Below, piece after piece: positions 55,564-63,763 of a stretch of 64,000 nt of DNA. Position 1 is the first letter of the stretch, and each line of letters opens with the position of its first letter. Origin of the DNA: Arthrobacter sp. B3I9 (lineage in GTDB: Bacteria; Actinomycetota; Actinomycetes; Actinomycetales; Micrococcaceae). A program made the position numbers and the translations under genes. The notes under the pieces are model-generated. The model was not told where the DNA came from and ran no database searches. It worked only from the letters and a program-made list of their open reading frames with translations. The DNA is taken from the NCBI RefSeq assembly GCF_030816935.1, contig NZ_JAUSYO010000001.1, forward strand, positions 1,302,001-1,366,000, read 5' to 3'.

Positions 55564-57155
55564 GTGACTACTCCCACTGCATCCCAGACGTCCCACAAGC
55601 CCGTGCTGGTTGTTGACTACGGTGCCCAGTACGCGCAGCTGATCGCCCGCCGCGTCCGGGAAGCGAATGTGTATTCGGAAGTGGTTCCGCATACCTACAG
55701 CACCGAGCAGCTGCTGGCCAAGGACCCCGCCGCCATCATCCTCTCCGGCGGCCCGTCCAGCGTCTACGCCGAGGGCGCCCCCCGTGTCGGCGCTGACCTG
55801 TTCGAAGCCGGTGTCCCGGTTTTCGGAATCTGCTACGGCTTCCAGGCCATGGCGAACGCACTGGGCGGCAGGGTGGCCCAGACCGGGCTCCGGGAGTACG
55901 GGGCGACGGAGACCACTACCGTCGGCGACGGCCGCTCCATCCTTGAGGGCATGCCCCAGCACCAGAGCACGTGGATGAGCCACGGCGACTCCGTCCACGA
56001 GGCGCCCGAGGGCTTTGAGGTCCTGGCCACCACGGCCGGCGCTGACGTGGCCGCTTTCGCCAACGAAGCAAAGGGGCTCTACGGCGTGCAGTGGCACCCC
56101 GAGGTGAAGCACTCCGCGTACGGTCAGCAGGTCCTGGAGAACTTCCTCTTCAAAGGCGCCAAGCTGGAGCCGAACTGGACCACGGGCAACATCCTTGAGG
56201 AGCAGGTCGAGCGCATCCGGGCGCAGATCGGCGACGCCAGGGTCATCTGCGGGTTGTCCGGCGGCGTCGATTCCGCAGTGGCGGCAGCCCTCGTCCAGCG
56301 CGCCGTCGGGGACCAGCTGACGTGTGTTTTCGTGGACCACGGGCTGCTCCGCGAAGGCGAGGCCGAACAGGTCGAACGTGACTTCGTGGCCGCGACGGGC
56401 GTCAAGCTTTACGTCGCCAACGAGCAGGAGCGGTTCCTCAGCGCCCTGGCCGGCGTCAGTGACCCGCGGAGACCAAACGCAAGATCATCGGCCGCGAATT
56501 CATCCGCGCGTTCGAGGAAGCTGAGCTGGCCATCATCTCCGAGGCGGCCGCGCACGGCGAGAAGATCAAGTTCCTGGTCCAGGGCACGCTGTACCCGGAC
56601 GTCGTCGAATCCGGCGGCGGCGAAGGCGCGGCCAACATCAAGAGCCACCACAACGTGGGCGGGCTGCCGGAAGACCTGCAGTTCGAACTCGTGGAGCCGC
56701 TGCGGGCACTGTTCAAGGATGAAGTCCGTGCCGTCGGCGCCCAGCTCGGCCTGCCCCAGGAAATCGTCGGACGCCAGCCGTTCCCCGGTCCCGGCCTCGG
56801 CATCCGGATTGTCGGCGACGTCACCAAGGAACGCCTCGAGCTGCTGCGCAAGGCGGACGCGATCGCCCGTGCGGAACTGACTGCCGCGGGCCTCGACAAC
56901 GAGGTCTGGCAGATGCCGGTCGTGTTGCTCGCGGACGTCCGCAGCGTCGGCGTCCAGGGCGACGGGCGCACCTACGGCCACCCGATCGTGCTGCGGCCGG
57001 TGACCTCCGAGGACGCCATGACGGCGGACTGGTCCCGGCTGCCCTACGATCTGCTGGCACGGATATCCAACCGGATCACCAACGAGGTGGACGGGGTCAA
57101 CCGCGTGGTGCTGGACGTCACCAGCAAGCCGCCGGGAACCATCGAGTGGGAATAG
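55564..57155 (+). pseudogene. guaA: GMP synthase, frameshifted in the middle
   Basis: Aminates XMP to GMP. The glutaminase half ([15 protein letters not shown] with Cys, [10 protein letters not shown]) and the PP-loop [13 protein letters not shown] are in the first frame from GTG 55564. At 56464-56470 (after [11 protein letters not shown]) the frame is lost; two bases too many or one G too few there would restore [15 protein letters not shown] and the rest, through [14 protein letters not shown] to PPGTIEWE. The joined protein would be about 529-530 residues, the usual length. Both parts look conserved, so I suspect a sequence error; if real, GMP synthesis would fail unless another copy exists. 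A strong terminator follows. Confidence 0.9.
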
Positions 57156-57161
57156 CCCTTT

Positions 57162-57203
57162 AGCGAAGCGGCCGGCCTTCCGAGGCCGGCCGCTTCGCTT
57201 TTG
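57162..57203 (+). terminator. Terminator of guaA
   Basis: AGCGAAGCGGCCGGCC and GGCCGGCCGCTTCGCT form a 16-bp perfect stem with a 6-nt loop, followed by TTTTGG. Confidence 0.9.
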
Positions 57204-57293
57204 GCCCGGGGTTCGGGCCGTCGGCCCGAGGCAATTCTGGTCAAATTTTGCCGGCGCCAGTGTTGCGGGCACTTGCTCGCCGCCGATTCGGGC

Positions 57294-57299
57294 TACTCT
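57294..57299 (+). promoter_or_regulatory. -10 element of the helicase-like gene
   Basis: TACTCT ends 7 nt before ATG 57307. The next candidate start, GTG 57403, would then have a 96-nt leader. Confidence 0.4.
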
Positions 57300-57306
57300 C
57301 GAAGGC

Positions 57307-60300
57307 ATGCCGGTATGGTCCAGGGCGTCACGCTCCAAAACGGAAAACGCGAGCACAATCAACGCGAACCCAGCAAAAGCGAGCAGAGAAAAGAAGGCAG
57401 AAGTGTCAGTTGGTCAAGGCCACCACGAAGGCTCCGAGGAGCTCAGGAAATGGCTGTCGGGTCTCAAACCCGTCACCGGAGCAGATACCATGCTGCGCTT
57501 TACCAAGACGCCCGAGGGCTCGATCGACCTGACCCACGCGCACCCGTCGGGCCTGGCCCAGCTCATGGCCGGCCGCCGTACCCGGCTTTCCACCCTGATC
57601 CGGGACCGCCAGCAGTTCGTCGTAGCGGCCCGCGCCTCCCGGAACCTGCGCTCGAAGATTTTCGAACTCTCCAACGACCGCGGCATCGACGCAGGGTACT
57701 TCTCCGCCGGAACGGTCGTCTGGACTTCCGCCGTCGGGGGCAAGCCGCAGCGCGTCTCGGCCCCCGTCCTGCTCATTGCCGTTTCGCTTACCGTCCGGCC
57801 GGGCGAGGACGACTACGAACTCCAGCTGACGGAGCAGGCCCGCATTAACCCGGCCCTTGTCCGCCACCTGAAGACCGTCCACGGAATTGTTTTCGACGTA
57901 AACGCCGTGACCCGGATGGCGTACAGCACCGCCCGCTTCGATCCGCAGCCGGTCCTGGACCGGCTCGGCACCCTCGTCCAGCCCATCCATGGCGCCGAAG
58001 TGGAACACAACCTCCTGGTTTCCACGTTCTCGGACCTTTCGGGGAACCTCGAGGATCCGTGGATCAACGAAAACAACGCCATCGTTGCCGCCCTGGCCCG
58101 CGCTGCCGCCGGCGAGCCGGTGGCGGTGCCCGAACCCGATCCGGGCCGCTTCCCGAGCACGGATGCGCGGCACCCGGCCCAGGAACTGCTGCTGCTCGAC
58201 GCCGACGCGGACCAGCAGTATGTCGTGGATGCCGTCCGCGCCGGGGACTCACTCGCCGTGAGCAGCCCGCCGGGGACGGGTCAGACCCAGACGGCCATCA
58301 ACACTATCGGCGCGCTCGTCGACGCCGGCAAGACCGTCCTCGTGGTGGGCGACAGGCGCGCTGCCCTGGCCGAGATCTCGGGCCAGCTGGAGAGCCTTGG
58401 GCTCGAGTCCATGCTCCTCCAGCTCTCCGGAAACGCGGCCCCGATGCAGCTCAAGGGCCAGCTGGTCCGGGCCATCGTCCGCAATGAGAAGTCCCTCGAA
58501 CCGCAGCTGAGCAACCTGCACACGACCCTCGTCGAGCACCGCCACGCCCTCATGGACCACGTGGCCTCGCTTCACAACATCCGCGAACGCTGGGGCTGCT
58601 CACCCTACGAGGCGATGCAGTCGCTCGCCGGTCTGACTTCTATCCACCCCGCACCGGCCACCACGGTGCGCCTGAAGCGCAGCGTGCTGGACAACATCCG
58701 GGACCGGGCGGAACTGGCCGGGAGGCTCCGCCGGGCTGCTGAGCTGGGCAGTTTCAGCCGTGCCTCCACCACCAGCCCCTGGCACGGAGCACGGCTGCTG
58801 ACCCGGAAGGAAACGCAGGAAGCACAGCAGGTCGCAGTGTCTGTGGCACAGAAGCTGCCGCTGCTGCGCGAGCGGATGAACGGCGTCGCTGATCATGCTG
58901 AAATCCGGCTCGGCAACACCTTTGCTGAATGGGGAGAGCAGATCGAACTCCTCGTCGCGGTGCGCGAAAGCCTCGACAAGTTCACCCCGGACATTTTCGA
59001 CCGCCCGGTCCATGACCTCATTTCGGCGACCGCTACCTCCTCCTGGCGGCGGGAGCGGAACATCGAAATGCCGTCCATGCAACGTTCCCGCCTGCGCCGC
59101 GTCGCGAAGGAATACGTCCGCCCCGGCGTCCACATTGCTGACCTTCACAGTTCGCTGGTCCTCGTCCAGGAACAACGGGCCGCCTGGTCCGGCTATGCCA
59201 CCACGCAGCGCCACCCTGCGGTCCCGTCCGGGCTGGCGGATATCTCGGCCCTTTACCGTGAAGTGGGCGCCGAGCTGTTCGAACTTGGATTGGCCGTGAA
59301 GTACACCGCTGACGGCGGTGAGCTCGCGTCCACACCCTACGAGGAACTCATGGCGCGGCTGGAACGACTGGTGTCCGACACCGGCACGCTCGAGACCCTT
59401 CCCGAGCGGACCCTGCTCGTGGAGAACATGCGTGAGCACGGCCTGGGCGAGCTGCTCGCCGACTTGGCCGAGCGCGAGGTGCCGGCGGAATCGGTGGCGG
59501 CCGAACTTGACCTCGCCTGGTGGCAGTCCGCCCTGGAGGCCATGATCAGCGGGGACGACTATCTCGCCATGTCCGACGGCGACGCGCTGCGCCAGTTGGA
59601 GGCCGAGTACCGCCTCGCCGACAACGCCCACATCGCCAGTGGCGCTGCCCGGCTTCGCTGGGCGCTTGCGGAGCGCTGGCGGGCGGCTATTGCGGAGAAC
59701 CCGCGGCAGTCGGACCTGCTGCGCAGCCTCCTCAAAGACGGACGCGTGACGCTCTCGGCCTTGACCGGTCAGGCCCCGGAACTGCTCCCCAAGTTGGTGC
59801 CCGTCTGGTCCGTCAGCCCGTACCTGATGCCCGGACTGCTGCCGATCGAGCAGACGTTCGACGCCGTGGTCATCCTCGACGCCGAGGCGACCTCACTGCA
59901 GGCCGTGCTTCCGGCCATCGCACGCGCCCAGCAGGTCATCGCCTTCGGCGACGACCGGATCGCCAGCCCGCGGACCTTCACCGTCTCAGTGGAGCGGCTG
60001 GCCGCCGGCGAAAGCTCGCACCAGGGTGTTGAAAGCGCCTACAAGGCCCTCGCAGCCGTCCTGCCGGTCGCCAAGTTGCGCAACGTCTACCGGGCGGTGG
60101 ACGAGGACCTTGTGCGCCAGCTGAGCAAAGCCTTCTACGACGGCGGGCTCCGCCGGCTTCCCGAGGGCCAGTCCGCCACCGGTCTGGACCGTGCACTGAC
60201 CGTGGAATACCTGCCCGGCGGCACCGGACTGCCCAGCGCGGACCACGACGGGGTTGAGTCCGTCGTCGCCGAGGTGAACCGCGTCGTCGAGCTTGTCTTC

Positions 60301-61557
60301 GAACACGCGCGCCTCCGGCCCCGGACCTCCTTGGCCGTGGTCACCGGCAGCCTCCGCCATGCCGCGCGCATCGGCGAGAGCATCCGGCTGCAGCTGCCCA
60401 ACTACCCGCTGCTTGCAAGCTTCTTCACCGCAGGCGATGAATCCTTCCGGGTGGTGGACCTCGAGCGTGCCCAGGGCCTGGTCCGCGACCATGTCATTTT
60501 CTCCCCGGGCTATGGACGCACCCCGCACGGGCGCGCCCTGCACAGCCTCGGCCCGCTCTCGGCGGAGGGCGGACGGGCCAAGTTCGCCCTGGCGATGACC
60601 CGGGCCCGCCGCTCCCTGCACGTCCTCACCTGCTTCCGGCCCGAGGATCTCGACGTGACCCGGCTGAGCCACGGAGCCGTCGACTTCTACGAACTGCTGG
60701 ACCGGGAAATGACAGGAAACTCCGACCTCGGCAGCCCCGCCTCCCGGGCCGCCGCGAGCGAGCAGGCCCTGGGCGCCGATCCGCTGGTGGCCGATCTGGG
60801 AGACCGGCTCCGGGCCCGCGGTGCCCGTGTCTGGCACCAGTACGACGGCGTCCTGAACATGGTGGCCGCCGCCGATCCCCTGCACACGATCGGCCAGGAC
60901 GACGCCGAGATTCCGCGTCCCGTGGCCATCGAATCCGACGGGACCGAACAGTACCTTCGGATGACGGTCCGGGAACGCAGCCGGCTCCGGCCCCAGCAGC
61001 TGGAGAGGCTGGGCTGGCGCTACCTGCCGCTGTGGACCATAGAGGTGTTCACCGACCCGTCGGCCTGTGCCGACCGGATCGGCGGCTACCTGGGCTTGGA
61101 AAAGCCTCCGGTGTCCAGCGGCCGACGGTCCTCGTCCGGATTCTTCGACGATGACGTGGAACATCTGGCCGTCAGTGATGCACAGGCCGCGGCGGCACAG
61201 GAAACCGAGGAGCCGGCTGCCCGCGCCCTTTCCTCGGAGCCAGACACCGCAGATTCCCCGGACGCAGCGCACCAGCAGGCGCCAGCAACAGGCAGCAAGG
61301 AGGCCGACGGCATGAGTGCGGACGGCGACAATCACGACAACGCCCCGGAACAGCACACCGGTGCGCAGGATGTTGCACAGGACGTTGCACAGGCACCTGA
61401 GCCTGCCGGGGTGCCGACGGCTGCCAGCAGCTCAGCGTCCGCCGGAGTGCTGCCGAACAAAGCGGCCGAGGACGACCCGCGCCGCTGGGGCGACCGGCCC
61501 GACAGCTACGACCACGACTCCTGGCTGCAGGAACAAAAGCCCCCGCACTGGGGCTAG
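57307..61557 (+). CDS. Giant SF1 helicase-like protein with degenerate ATPase and Vsr-like C-terminal domain
   Basis: An intact protein of 1416 residues with the layout of actinobacterial AAA_11/AAA_12 helicases that end in a Vsr-like (REase_MTES_1575-type) domain. Helicase landmarks: P-loop region SSPPGTGQTQT (319-329) with Gln326 where Lys is required; Walker B-like VVILDAEATS (Asp858) for the usual DEAS; GDD at the GDP-type motif III; LRNVYRAVDEDL near 929; QG at 1056 without the usual acidic pair; and ALAMTRARRS near 1095. The C-terminal domain (about 1150-1280) has AIESDG (1208-1212) and RERSRLRPQQLERLGWRY, but Asn1184 where the nuclease Asp is expected. The tail (1280-1416) is disordered, ending PPHWG. 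ATG 57307 has a -10 element; GTG 57403 with GAAGG upstream is possible. Function unknown. Confidence 0.85.
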   Translation: MPVWSRASRSKTENASTINANPAKASREKKAEVSVGQGHHEGSEELRKWLSGLKPVTGADTMLRFTKTPEGSIDLTHAHPSGLAQLMAGRRTRLSTLIRDRQQFVVAARASRNLRSKIFELSNDRGIDAGYFSAGTVVWTSAVGGKPQRVSAPVLLIAVSLTVRPGEDDYELQLTEQARINPALVRHLKTVHGIVFDVNAVTRMAYSTARFDPQPVLDRLGTLVQPIHGAEVEHNLLVSTFSDLSGNLEDPWINENNAIVAALARAAAGEPVAVPEPDPGRFPSTDARHPAQELLLLDADADQQYVVDAVRAGDSLAVSSPPGTGQTQTAINTIGALVDAGKTVLVVGDRRAALAEISGQLESLGLESMLLQLSGNAAPMQLKGQLVRAIVRNEKSLEPQLSNLHTTLVEHRHALMDHVASLHNIRERWGCSPYEAMQSLAGLTSIHPAPATTVRLKRSVLDNIRDRAELAGRLRRAAELGSFSRASTTSPWHGARLLTRKETQEAQQVAVSVAQKLPLLRERMNGVADHAEIRLGNTFAEWGEQIELLVAVRESLDKFTPDIFDRPVHDLISATATSSWRRERNIEMPSMQRSRLRRVAKEYVRPGVHIADLHSSLVLVQEQRAAWSGYATTQRHPAVPSGLADISALYREVGAELFELGLAVKYTADGGELASTPYEELMARLERLVSDTGTLETLPERTLLVENMREHGLGELLADLAEREVPAESVAAELDLAWWQSALEAMISGDDYLAMSDGDALRQLEAEYRLADNAHIASGAARLRWALAERWRAAIAENPRQSDLLRSLLKDGRVTLSALTGQAPELLPKLVPVWSVSPYLMPGLLPIEQTFDAVVILDAEATSLQAVLPAIARAQQVIAFGDDRIASPRTFTVSVERLAAGESSHQGVESAYKALAAVLPVAKLRNVYRAVDEDLVRQLSKAFYDGGLRRLPEGQSATGLDRALTVEYLPGGTGLPSADHDGVESVVAEVNRVVELVFEHARLRPRTSLAVVTGSLRHAARIGESIRLQLPNYPLLASFFTAGDESFRVVDLERAQGLVRDHVIFSPGYGRTPHGRALHSLGPLSAEGGRAKFALAMTRARRSLHVLTCFRPEDLDVTRLSHGAVDFYELLDREMTGNSDLGSPASRAAASEQALGADPLVADLGDRLRARGARVWHQYDGVLNMVAAADPLHTIGQDDAEIPRPVAIESDGTEQYLRMTVRERSRLRPQQLERLGWRYLPLWTIEVFTDPSACADRIGGYLGLEKPPVSSGRRSSSGFFDDDVEHLAVSDAQAAAAQETEEPAARALSSEPDTADSPDAAHQQAPATGSKEADGMSADGDNHDNAPEQHTGAQDVAQDVAQAPEPAGVPTAASSSASAGVLPNKAAEDDPRRWGDRPDSYDHDSWLQEQKPPHWG
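61366..61389 (+). repeat. Tandem 12-mer in the helicase tail
   Basis: CAGGATGTTGCA and CAGGACGTTGCA lie head to tail and encode a repeated QDVA unit in the disordered tail. Confidence 0.55.
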
Positions 61558-61668
61558 GCGGAGCTTGGGGGAGCGGCCCGCCGGTGTCCTGATCGAACCG
61601 GCGGCCGCCTGACCCTAGGAGACCCGTTTGACGCGCCGGCCCAGCCGGGCGCCGCAGGACGTGTCGCC

Positions 61669-62505
61669 CTAGCCGGGCGCCGTTGGCCTGCCGGGCGCCG
61701 GGGCGACGAGGACGAAGAACAGCTTCCCCTGGGTGGATGAACCGGCCAGCCGACGGGACTGGTCCGCATCTGCCGCCACGACGATGAGGCCGTCCGTCTC
61801 CCCGTCCCCAAGCCACTGCGTACCTTTGCCGCCCTGCGTTGAGGTCCACAGCACGGGAACGGAGGCGGCCAGCACCTCGGACCTCGCGGGTTGCTCATAG
61901 CCGTCGCCGCCGGAGAGGACCACGTTGATCAGTTGACCGGGGGAGACCAGCTGGATGGAGGACGGGTCCGCCATCCGGAGCGGCACGGCTACCGAGCCCG
62001 GAGGATTTCCGGCCAGCAGGCCGGGGCCCAGGAGCTGGGAGTCCGAGATCAGCTGGCCCTGCCGCAGGGGTACGGCAAGCTGTTTTCCTTGAAGCGCTGT
62101 GGTGTCGCTGAAGCTGCCGCCGGGCAGCAGGCCGCGGGGAACGTTCAGGAGCGCCAGGTCGGCCGGGTCGAGGGTCTTGCCGGCAGCCAGATCGCGGGTC
62201 GCGGCGAGGGCGCCGACAGTATCGTCCGGTGCCGGTGTGAGTTGTTGGACCGTGATCCCGGCGGCAATGCACAGCAGTAGGGCCACTGCCAGCCGCCGGT
62301 TCCGGTTGAGCCAGCCCGTAAGGCGGCTTCTTCTCCGCACCCCGCCCGGACGGCGGGGCCGCGGCGGACCCACGGGGCTCTGTCCGTAGACCCTCTGGCC
62401 AGCGGAACGGCCCCGCGCACGGCGGGAGCTGGCGCGGAAGACTGCACTTATACGTTGTGCGCGTAGGGTCCTGCGCGGAGGACAAAACAATGCGACGGTG
62501 GCCAT
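61669..62505 (-). CDS. SAF-domain protein (CpaB-like, orphan)
   Basis: A 278-residue protein. The N-terminal 65 residues are basic (Arg-rich), then one membrane segment LAVALLLCIAAGITVQQL, then a SAF domain ATRDLAAGKTLDPADLALLNVP and LAVPLRQGQLISDSQL, ending PLRMADPSSIQLVSPGQLINVVL. It resembles CpaB/RcpC pilus assembly proteins, but no other pilus gene is near; the Tad locus with its own CpaB is at 1-5.5 kb. The basic N terminus is cytosolic. A TAGCGT -10 element lies 6 nt before ATG 62505. Converges with the helicase gene; role unclear. Confidence 0.85.
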   Translation of the reverse strand: MATVALFCPPRRTLRAQRISAVFRASSRRARGRSAGQRVYGQSPVGPPRPRRPGGVRRRSRLTGWLNRNRRLAVALLLCIAAGITVQQLTPAPDDTVGALAATRDLAAGKTLDPADLALLNVPRGLLPGGSFSDTTALQGKQLAVPLRQGQLISDSQLLGPGLLAGNPPGSVAVPLRMADPSSIQLVSPGQLINVVLSGGDGYEQPARSEVLAASVPVLWTSTQGGKGTQWLGDGETDGLIVVAADADQSRRLAGSSTQGKLFFVLVAPAPGRPTAPG

Positions 62506-62511
62506 GCCGCC

Positions 62512-62517
62512 ACGCTA
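62512..62517 (-). promoter_or_regulatory. -10 element of the orphan SAF gene (leaderless)
   Basis: TAGCGT on the minus strand ends 6 nt before ATG 62505. Confidence 0.45.
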
Positions 62518-62621
62518 GCTCCGGGCGCCACAGAGTCGCAGGTGGCGGTGAGGCTATGTGGAAAGCCGCAGTTCAGCACAGGGGCCCGGTGGTATGGGGC
62601 GCCCGCTGATCAGGGTTGGTC

Positions 62622-62879
62622 TCAGCTCGCGGCGGCAGGCGCGGGGGCAGCAGGAGCGGCCGGGGTCGACGCGGGAGCGGGCGCAACAGTGCTGCCCTTG
62701 GTGTCGCGGGAATCGGTCCGGTAGAAGCCGGAACCCTTGAAGACCACGCCGACGCTGTTGAACTTCTTGCGCAACGTGCCTTCGCACTCAGGGCAGGAGG
62801 TCAGGGAGCTGTCGGTGAAGGACTGCACGATCTCAAAGGCGTGGCTGCAATCCTTGCAGGCATATGCATACGTGGGCAC
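62622..62879 (-). CDS. FmdB-family zinc ribbon protein
   Basis: An 85-residue protein. PTYAYACKDCSHAFEIVQSF and SCPECEGTLRKKFNSVGVVFKGSGFY match the FmdB/CxxC regulatory family: two CxxC knuckles bind one zinc ion. The last 30 residues are Ala/Pro/Ser-rich. Its function is not known; in many actinobacteria it lies next to the 5-formyltetrahydrofolate cyclo-ligase gene, as here. GTG 62879 has GAGGAGG upstream. It is leftward, between the SAF gene and the cyclo-ligase gene. Confidence 0.9.
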   Translation of the reverse strand: MPTYAYACKDCSHAFEIVQSFTDSSLTSCPECEGTLRKKFNSVGVVFKGSGFYRTDSRDTKGSTVAPAPASTPAAPAAPAPAAAS

Positions 62880-63014
62880 TGGAAATCCTCCTCAGGTACA
62901 AACGAGAGGTCCCGTGCTGCCCGGTCCGGACCAGGCCGGGCTATCAACCGACGGGTTCCGGCCTTAGCAGTCGCAGGGCCTGAGTGCTAATTCTATCACC
63001 CCCGGTTCAGGGCC

Positions 63015-63653
63015 TTATAGCAGGCGGACGAACCCGCCGGGGGTCAGGGCGGACGGAACCCGGCGGTCGAAGGACTCCACGGGAATGCTGCCGGCGGGCA
63101 GCACCTCGCCGTCGTAGAGCACTGCGCTTGCGGGGATCGGCGGAAGCCGTCCGCCGTCGTCGGACGGTCCGGCAGGGGCCGGGAAGAGCGATTCGAGCGT
63201 CGCCAGAAACTTGTCGTAATAGCCGCCGCCCTGGCCGATCCGGTTGCCGGAGAAGTCGACGGCGGTGGCCGGCACAAAAATGCCGGCGGCGGACCGCATG
63301 ATCTCCGGCCCGAAGTGTTCGCCGACGGGCTCCTGGATCGGGGCAAAGCGGCTGCGGACGAGCGTGGATTCCGGCGTCCAGTACACCCAGCTCAGGCTGA
63401 TGCCCGGTTCGCACACCGGCAGCAGCACCCGGTGGCCGGCGCCATGCAGGGCCAAGAGCAGGGGGAGGGTGGGGGGCTCGGTGCCGACTCCCACGTAAGC
63501 CGCAAACGTTCCCGGGCGGCCGCCGGCGAGTCCGTTGGCCCACGCCAGGCCGTGCCGGGCTATCGCTGCACCGGCGGCGTCGAGCGCGTCCGGGGCAAGC
63601 GCGGCCCGCCGGGCACGGTGGCTCGCGCGGATCTCTTCCTTTGCTGCGTTCAT
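63015..63653 (-). CDS. 5-formyltetrahydrofolate cyclo-ligase
   Basis: Converts 5-formyl-tetrahydrofolate to 5,10-methenyl-tetrahydrofolate with ATP. It has 212 residues. Visible: KEEIRASHRARRAALAPDALDAAG at the N terminus, VLLPVCEPGISLSWVYW, the family signature IFVPATAVDFSGNRIGQGGGYYDKFLATL and the C-terminal FDRRVPSALTPGGFVR. ATG 63653 has GGAAGGCGG upstream. It is divergent from galU, 110 nt away, and lies upstream of the FmdB gene on the same strand. It links to the folate enzyme Fhs encoded at 24 kb. Confidence 0.93.
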   Translation of the reverse strand: MNAAKEEIRASHRARRAALAPDALDAAGAAIARHGLAWANGLAGGRPGTFAAYVGVGTEPPTLPLLLALHGAGHRVLLPVCEPGISLSWVYWTPESTLVRSRFAPIQEPVGEHFGPEIMRSAAGIFVPATAVDFSGNRIGQGGGYYDKFLATLESLFPAPAGPSDDGGRLPPIPASAVLYDGEVLPAGSIPVESFDRRVPSALTPGGFVRLL

Positions 63654-63751
63654 GCCGCCGCCTTCCACCTGTTCCCGCTTCAACCGGAGTCGCGGCAGCA
63701 TCCGCGCCCAACACCGGCCGTAGCTAATTACCGAATGTTTAGTACCTCCGT

Positions 63752-63757
63752 TAGATT
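63752..63757 (+). promoter_or_regulatory. -10 element of galU (leaderless)
   Basis: TAGATT ends 6 nt before GTG 63764. Confidence 0.5.
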
Positions 63758-63763
63758 AGTCGG

